Shown: piece by piece, positions 5,938 to 9,465 of the stretch | Layout: each line of letters starts with the position of its first letter | Position numbering within the stretch: position 1 is the first letter of the stretch | Source of the DNA: Acholeplasmataceae bacterium UBA5617 | GTDB lineage: Bacteria > Bacillota_I > Bacilli_A > Acholeplasmatales > Acholeplasmataceae | Direction: 5' to 3' | Assembly: GCA_002424575.1 (NCBI GenBank) | Contig: DIKN01000002.1 | Span: 1 to 9,465, forward strand | Length of the DNA: 9,465 nucleotides | The notes under the pieces: generated by a model | Databases searched by the model: none | What the model saw: only the letters and a program-made list of their open reading frames with translations | Told to the model about the DNA's origin: nothing | Position numbers and translations under genes: made by a program

Positions 5938-7233
5938 ATGCATGTTGTCGATTTAATAACAAAAAAGCGAGATGGACATGAATTAACACAACAAGAAATT
6001 CATGAACTCATTCAGCAATATACCAAAGGAAAAATCCCTGATTACCAAATGAGTGCTTTTTTAATGGCAACCTATTTTCAAAAGATGAATGACCAAGAAG
6101 CAACCTATTTAGCACTGGCAATGCGCGATTCAGGTGATGTGATTGATCTGAGTGCAATTTCTGGTGTGAAAGTTGATAAACATTCAACTGGAGGTGTGGG
6201 GGATAAAGTGACCCTTATTTTAGGACCATTACTCGCATCCTTGGGCGTAAAATTTGCTAAAATGAGCGGTCGTGGTCTTGGGCATACCGGTGGGACCATC
6301 GATAAATTAGAAAGTATTCCTGGCTATCAGGTTGAACGCGATATCAATGATTTTATTAAACAAGTGAATGATATTGGTATTGCTATCGTGGGTCAAAGCG
6401 GTGATGTTGCCCCCGCAGATAAAAAATTATACGCACTTCGCGATGTGACAGCTACCGTTGATGTTATTCCACTCATTGCATCAAGCATTATGTCAAAAAA
6501 ACTGGCGAGTGGTGCTGATGCGATTGTCTTAGATGTTAAAGTTGGACATGGTGCCTTCATGAAAACTGAAGAAGAGGCGATTCAACTTGCAGAACTTATG
6601 GTTTCAATCGGTCGCTTAGCTGGTAAGAAGATGACAGCGATATTGACCGGGATGGATGAGCCACTAGGGCATAAGATTGGAAATGGTCTTGAAGTCTATG
6701 AAGCCATCGAAACATTAAACGGACATGGACCCCAAGATTTGATTGATGTCACGGTTGAAATTGGTGCTCATCTCTTACGCGATGCTCACATTGAACAAGA
6801 TTTCGATCGAGCAAAAGCTCGATTACATGAAGCGCTTAAGAACGGTCAAGCTTACAGCAAATTTGTTGAACTTGTGATTGCTCAGGGTGGTGATGCGAGC
6901 GTTCTTGAACATCCTGAACGCTTGATCAGCCAAAAAACAATCAGTGTCAAAGCAGAAAAAGCAGGATATATCACAGACATTAATGCTCTTGATATCGGTA
7001 AAGCAGCGATGCGCCTTGGTGCGGGTCGAGAAACAAAAGAAGATGCGGTGCTCTTTGATGTTGGACTAGATCTTCATAAAAAAATTGGCGATGCAGTCAA
7101 AAAAGGTGACAAACTCGCAACACTCTATGTTGCAGAACGCGGTATTGATGAAGCGATCGCATTGACTCAAAAAGCGATTGTTATCGGATTTGAAAAAAGA
7201 AGCATTCCATTGATTAGAAAGACGATTAAATAG
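5938..7233 (+). CDS. pdp: Pyrimidine-nucleoside phosphorylase
   Basis: Splits uridine, thymidine or deoxyuridine with phosphate to the free base and (deoxy)ribose 1-phosphate, for nucleoside salvage and carbon use. The 431 residues match the roughly 433 of Bacillus Pdp, and the numbering fits the known site: K81-H82-S83-T84-G85-G86 for phosphate, the family signature SGRGLGHTGGTIDKLES (110-126), and R168, S183 and K187 for the pyrimidine. The C-terminal alpha/beta domain (from about 335) is complete. The start at 5938 follows AAGGAG with about 10 bases spacing and gives the family's usual N-terminus (MHVVDLI). A longer reading from 5833 would enter the divergent phosphatase gene and is rejected. 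It cannot be separated from a thymidine-specific DeoA by eye. It is followed 10 bases later by a phosphohydrolase gene, probably in one transcript. Confidence 0.93.
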   Translation: MHVVDLITKKRDGHELTQQEIHELIQQYTKGKIPDYQMSAFLMATYFQKMNDQEATYLALAMRDSGDVIDLSAISGVKVDKHSTGGVGDKVTLILGPLLASLGVKFAKMSGRGLGHTGGTIDKLESIPGYQVERDINDFIKQVNDIGIAIVGQSGDVAPADKKLYALRDVTATVDVIPLIASSIMSKKLASGADAIVLDVKVGHGAFMKTEEEAIQLAELMVSIGRLAGKKMTAILTGMDEPLGHKIGNGLEVYEAIETLNGHGPQDLIDVTVEIGAHLLRDAHIEQDFDRAKARLHEALKNGQAYSKFVELVIAQGGDASVLEHPERLISQKTISVKAEKAGYITDINALDIGKAAMRLGAGRETKEDAVLFDVGLDLHKKIGDAVKKGDKLATLYVAERGIDEAIALTQKAIVIGFEKRSIPLIRKTIK

Positions 7234-7243
7234 GGGGGAAGAC

Positions 7244-8341
7244 ATGCACATACCGGACTATGAGCATTCGATTTTAAACGTGACAGCATCGATCTTAAAG
7301 CACTACAATGCACCAACAGCTTACAAGACGTTGCCGATCATAGAAGAAGCTCTTGTGGATAAACATCACGTTGTCCTTGTTCTTTTAGACGGTATGGGTG
7401 TAAATATTCTATATAAGCATCTTTTTAAGGATGCTTTTTTGTTAAAACATCTCAAAGATGTCATCTCATCTGTTTTCCCACCCACCACGGTAGCTGCAAC
7501 CACGACTGTCTTATCAGGGTTACCTCCCTATGTATCAGGTCACTTGGGATGGGTTCAATACTTTCCAAAGGAAGATGCGATGATTTCACTTTTTCCTAAC
7601 CAAGATTTTTATGACAACAAAAGGCAATTTGACTTCAATTTTAAAGATAAATATTTAAAATATACGTCCATCTACGAACAGATAAAACGAGGGTCATCAC
7701 AGGTTTCACTTAACGAACTTTTTCCAAACTTTCGTGAGGATGGGTACCAAAGTTTTAAAGACCAGGTTGATAAGGTGATTGCGATTACCCGATCAAAAGA
7801 GCGATCATTTACGTATGTTTATTGGACAGAACCTGATTTGACTGAACATCATTACGGTGTCGATGCCTATGAAACGAAAAAAGTTCTTCTTGATCTTGAT
7901 CAAGAAATAGAACGCATGGCCTTTTTTAGTGCACGTGGCACAGCTATCATCGTGATTGCAGATCATGGCTTAGTCGATGTCACCGATGTTCCACTTTTTC
8001 AAAATCAAGTTTTGATGGACATGATGCGTAAAAAGCCTTCTAATGAAGCACGCGCAACGACATATTATGTCAAACATAACGAGCATAAACGATTTAAAGA
8101 AGTTTTTGAAGAGCACTATGGAAAGCATTTCATGTTGTTATCAAAAGCTGAAATCTTAGAAAAAAAATTATTAGGTGAAGGCAAGAAACATCGCTTGCTC
8201 GATCAATTTTTAGGTGATTTTATGAGTATTGCTACAAGCAATCAAATGATGAGATTATCCGATGAAAAATCGTTTTTAGCTCATCATGCTGGACTCACCA
8301 AGGAAGAACTTGAAGTTCCACTGATCATTTTTACAAAATAA
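7244..8341 (+). CDS. Alkaline-phosphatase-superfamily phosphohydrolase (type I phosphodiesterase/nucleotide pyrophosphatase-like)
   Basis: A 365-residue soluble protein with no signal peptide and a full set of two-metal-site residues of the NPP branch of the alkaline phosphatase superfamily. These are D49 in VLLDGMG, the likely nucleophile T82 in FPPTTVAATTT (aligned with the Thr of the NPP TFPNH motif), D198 and H202 in EPDLTEHHYG, D240-H241 in IADHG, and H348 in AHHAG. The substrate is not evident; family members cut nucleotide phosphodiesters, pyrophosphates, phosphonates or sugar phosphates. Its place 10 bases behind pdp suggests nucleotide or nucleoside-phosphate breakdown inside the cell, an inference. 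The ribosome site is unusual: GGGGGGAAG (7233-7241), beginning on the last base of the pdp TAG stop. A terminator-like hairpin lies inside the gene (7415-7440), and a strong terminator starts at the stop codon. Confidence 0.85.
   Translation: MHIPDYEHSILNVTASILKHYNAPTAYKTLPIIEEALVDKHHVVLVLLDGMGVNILYKHLFKDAFLLKHLKDVISSVFPPTTVAATTTVLSGLPPYVSGHLGWVQYFPKEDAMISLFPNQDFYDNKRQFDFNFKDKYLKYTSIYEQIKRGSSQVSLNELFPNFREDGYQSFKDQVDKVIAITRSKERSFTYVYWTEPDLTEHHYGVDAYETKKVLLDLDQEIERMAFFSARGTAIIVIADHGLVDVTDVPLFQNQVLMDMMRKKPSNEARATTYYVKHNEHKRFKEVFEEHYGKHFMLLSKAEILEKKLLGEGKKHRLLDQFLGDFMSIATSNQMMRLSDEKSFLAHHAGLTKEELEVPLIIFTK
7415..7440 (+). terminator. Terminator-like hairpin inside the phosphohydrolase gene
   Basis: AAGCATC (7415-7421) pairs perfectly with GATGCTT (7430-7436), loop TTTTTAAG, and T runs to 7440. 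The form is that of an intrinsic terminator about 170 bases after the start codon, but the stem is short and only three of seven pairs are G-C. It encodes KHLFKDAF and may be coincidental. Confidence 0.3.
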
Positions 8342-8368
8342 AAACGTGCACCCCCCAATGCACGTTTT
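8341..8368. terminator. Bidirectional intrinsic terminator between the phosphohydrolase and SPFH genes
   Basis: AAAACGTGCA (8341-8350) pairs perfectly over 10 bases with TGCACGTTTT (8359-8368), loop CCCCCCAA. T-tracts follow on both strands (TTTTATCTTT on +, TTTTTATTTT on -), so it should serve both convergent genes. It begins on the last base of the phosphohydrolase TAA. Confidence 0.9.
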
Positions 8369-8387
8369 ATCTTTAAATTCAAACAGT

Positions 8388-9347
8388 TTATTTCTTTGTT
8401 TCAGTCACTTCTTTGTCTTTCTTAGCAAACTCTGAAGCGATCATGACGGTCGAAGCTAAATCGGTGATGTTTGTTGGAATAACCAATTTGACAGCTTGTC
8501 CATTGGCAACTTGTGCTAACGTTTCAAGAGACTTAAGGGTTAATATCGTTTGATCTGCTGCTGCATCTTTGATGAGTTTAATACCAAGTGCTTCAGCTTC
8601 TTTAATCTTGAAAATGGCCGCAGCTTCCCCTTCTGCTTGAAGGATTTTTTCTTTTTTGTTAGCTTCTGCGCGGAGTAATAATGCTTCTGCATCCCCTTCA
8701 GCACGAAGGATTTCAGCACGTTTTTCCCCTTCAGCAATCAAAATGTTTTGACGCTTTTCGCGTTCAGCACGCATTTGCTTTTCCATGGATTCACGGATAT
8801 CTTTTGGTGGGATGATGTTCTTCACTTCAACACGGGTTACTTTAATGCCCCATGGATCGGTTGCTTCATCAAGGGTTTGTCTCATGCGGGTATTGATGAG
8901 GTCTCTTGAGGTCAATGTTTCATCAAGATCAAGTTCACCAATGATGTTACGCAATGTGGTAGCTGATATGTTTTCAATGGCCATCAGAGGATTTTCAGTA
9001 CCATAGGTATAAAGCTTAGGATCGGTGATGGAGAAGAAGACGACGGTATCAATTTGCATCGTGACGTTATCGCGTGTAATCACGGCTTGGGGTTCAAAGT
9101 CTTTAACTTGTTCCTTTAAACTCACCACTCTCTTGACACGGTCAATCACGGGAATGATAAATTGAACACCGACACCTAAGGTTTTATGATAAGCACCTAA
9201 ACGTTCAACAATCATCGCTCTTGTTTGGGGAACCAAACGGAAACTCATCGCGATAATGCCTAATACGATGAGTGCAGCAATAATCAAACCTACAACACCT
9301 GCAGGTGTGATCAAAACAGGGGGTAATAAACGTAATACATTCATCAT
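8388..9347 (-). CDS. qmcA: SPFH/Band 7 membrane protein, stomatin/QmcA-like
   Basis: A 319-residue stomatin-like protein. One hydrophobic N-terminal segment (about 12-34) anchors it. The SPFH core follows (about 36-185), beginning RLVPQTRAMIVERLGAYH and containing GVQFIIPVIDRV (60-71), ITRDNVTMQID (90-100) and DPWGIKVTRVEVKNI (164-178). A charged coiled coil of about 183-255 holds repeated AEGE/AEGDAEA units, as in QmcA and paraslipins. Such proteins form large ring or cage assemblies in the membrane and are linked to quality control by membrane proteases and to membrane organisation. The nfeD end lies 16 bases upstream, the standard partner arrangement. AAGAAGG sits 6 bases before ATG 9347-9345 (9 before the next ATG, also possible). 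A bidirectional terminator follows its TAA. The subfamily symbol is less certain than the family. Confidence 0.9.
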   Translation of the reverse strand: MMNVLRLLPPVLITPAGVVGLIIAALIVLGIIAMSFRLVPQTRAMIVERLGAYHKTLGVGVQFIIPVIDRVKRVVSLKEQVKDFEPQAVITRDNVTMQIDTVVFFSITDPKLYTYGTENPLMAIENISATTLRNIIGELDLDETLTSRDLINTRMRQTLDEATDPWGIKVTRVEVKNIIPPKDIRESMEKQMRAEREKRQNILIAEGEKRAEILRAEGDAEALLLRAEANKKEKILQAEGEAAAIFKIKEAEALGIKLIKDAAADQTILTLKSLETLAQVANGQAVKLVIPTNITDLASTVMIASEFAKKDKEVTETKK

Positions 9348-9363
9348 TCAAGACCTTCTTTCT

Positions 9364-9465
9364 TTATTTTTCAATTTTTTCAACAATCAATTTGTTGCCT
9401 TCAACATCTAGAACACGTGCAGATTCACCAACTAAAATTGTTTCTTTCGAGACAGCAGCCCAGTC
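9364..9465 (-). CDS. NfeD-family protein, C-terminal end (partial)
   Basis: The minus strand from the window edge reads 33 codons to TAA at 9366-9364. The peptide starts DWAAVSKE and continues with ILVGESARVLDVEGNKLIV, the pattern of the NfeD C-terminal OB-fold domain (conserved Trp, a G-x-x-x-V strand, and VEG-x-x-L-x-V). The N-terminal part, with any membrane helices or protease domain, lies outside, so short and long forms cannot be told apart. Its position 16 bases before a stomatin-like gene strongly supports the call, since NfeD proteins bind and are encoded with SPFH proteins. Confidence 0.82.
   Translation of the reverse strand, partial: DWAAVSKETILVGESARVLDVEGNKLIVEKIEK

Noticed and set aside
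8600..8780. Short repeated DNA words (such as TTCAGCACG) resembling a direct-repeat array
   Set aside because: They are irregularly spaced and explained by repeated AEG/RAE codons of the coiled coil; this is not a CRISPR or regulatory array.
8540..9006. Open frames on both strands inside the SPFH gene (8540-8737 minus, 8785-9006 plus)
   Set aside because: They are shadows of the repetitive AEGE coiled-coil codons and the SPFH core; the main frame has clear family motifs.
1..9465. Mycoplasma-type genetic code (TGA = Trp) or a mobile/defence island
   Set aside because: Several genes end in TGA at coupled junctions and Trp is TGG; no transposase, integrase, att-like repeat, tRNA or defence domain was seen, and all genes are housekeeping or common families.

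Overview
The window (about 9.5 kb, low to moderate GC by eye, dense genes, short gaps) looks like chromosomal core sequence of a Bacillota/Mycoplasmatota-type bacterium. The protein styles (PepV, L. casei-like ThyA, Pdp, a PadR–HAAS–DUF4097 module, strong AGGAGG-type ribosome sites) would fit an Acholeplasma/Izemoplasma-like or Erysipelotrichia-like lineage, but the exact lineage is inferred. TGA is used as a stop (PadR, HAAS, thyA, folA) and Trp is TGG, so the code is standard and not the Mycoplasma/Spiroplasma code.

Region 1 (1-1721, + strand): the 3' end of a PadR-type regulator, then a HAAS/DUF1700 membrane protein and a DUF4097 repeat protein overlapping by ATGA, closed by an intrinsic terminator. 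This is a recognisable envelope-signalling module. Region 2 (1703-5290, + strand): an extended -10 promoter partly embedded in that terminator drives pepV, thyA, folA and plsC. thyA/folA and folA/plsC overlap by ATGA, and a terminator covers the plsC stop. The operon joins peptide breakdown, dTMP synthesis with dihydrofolate recycling, and phosphatidic acid synthesis.

Region 3 (5277-8368): a histidine phosphatase on the minus strand converges on plsC with a 4-bp overlap. It is divergent from a + strand pair, pdp (pyrimidine nucleoside phosphorylase) and an alkaline-phosphatase-superfamily phosphohydrolase of unknown substrate. The 91-bp divergent gap holds two extended -10 promoters, each overlapped by an inverted repeat. 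A strong bidirectional terminator ends this block. Region 4 (8388-9465, minus strand): the end of an NfeD protein followed by a stomatin/QmcA-like SPFH membrane protein, a classic pair.

No mobile element, CRISPR array, tRNA or rRNA was seen, and I see no clearly undescribed multi-gene system. The points most worth a second look are a DHFR lacking two usually conserved arginines, possible control elements at the pdp/phosphatase divergent region, a terminator-like hairpin inside the phosphohydrolase gene, and a possible 5'-3' pairing between that gene's G6 ribosome site and the C6 loop of its terminator. No stretch over 300 bases lacks a gene.
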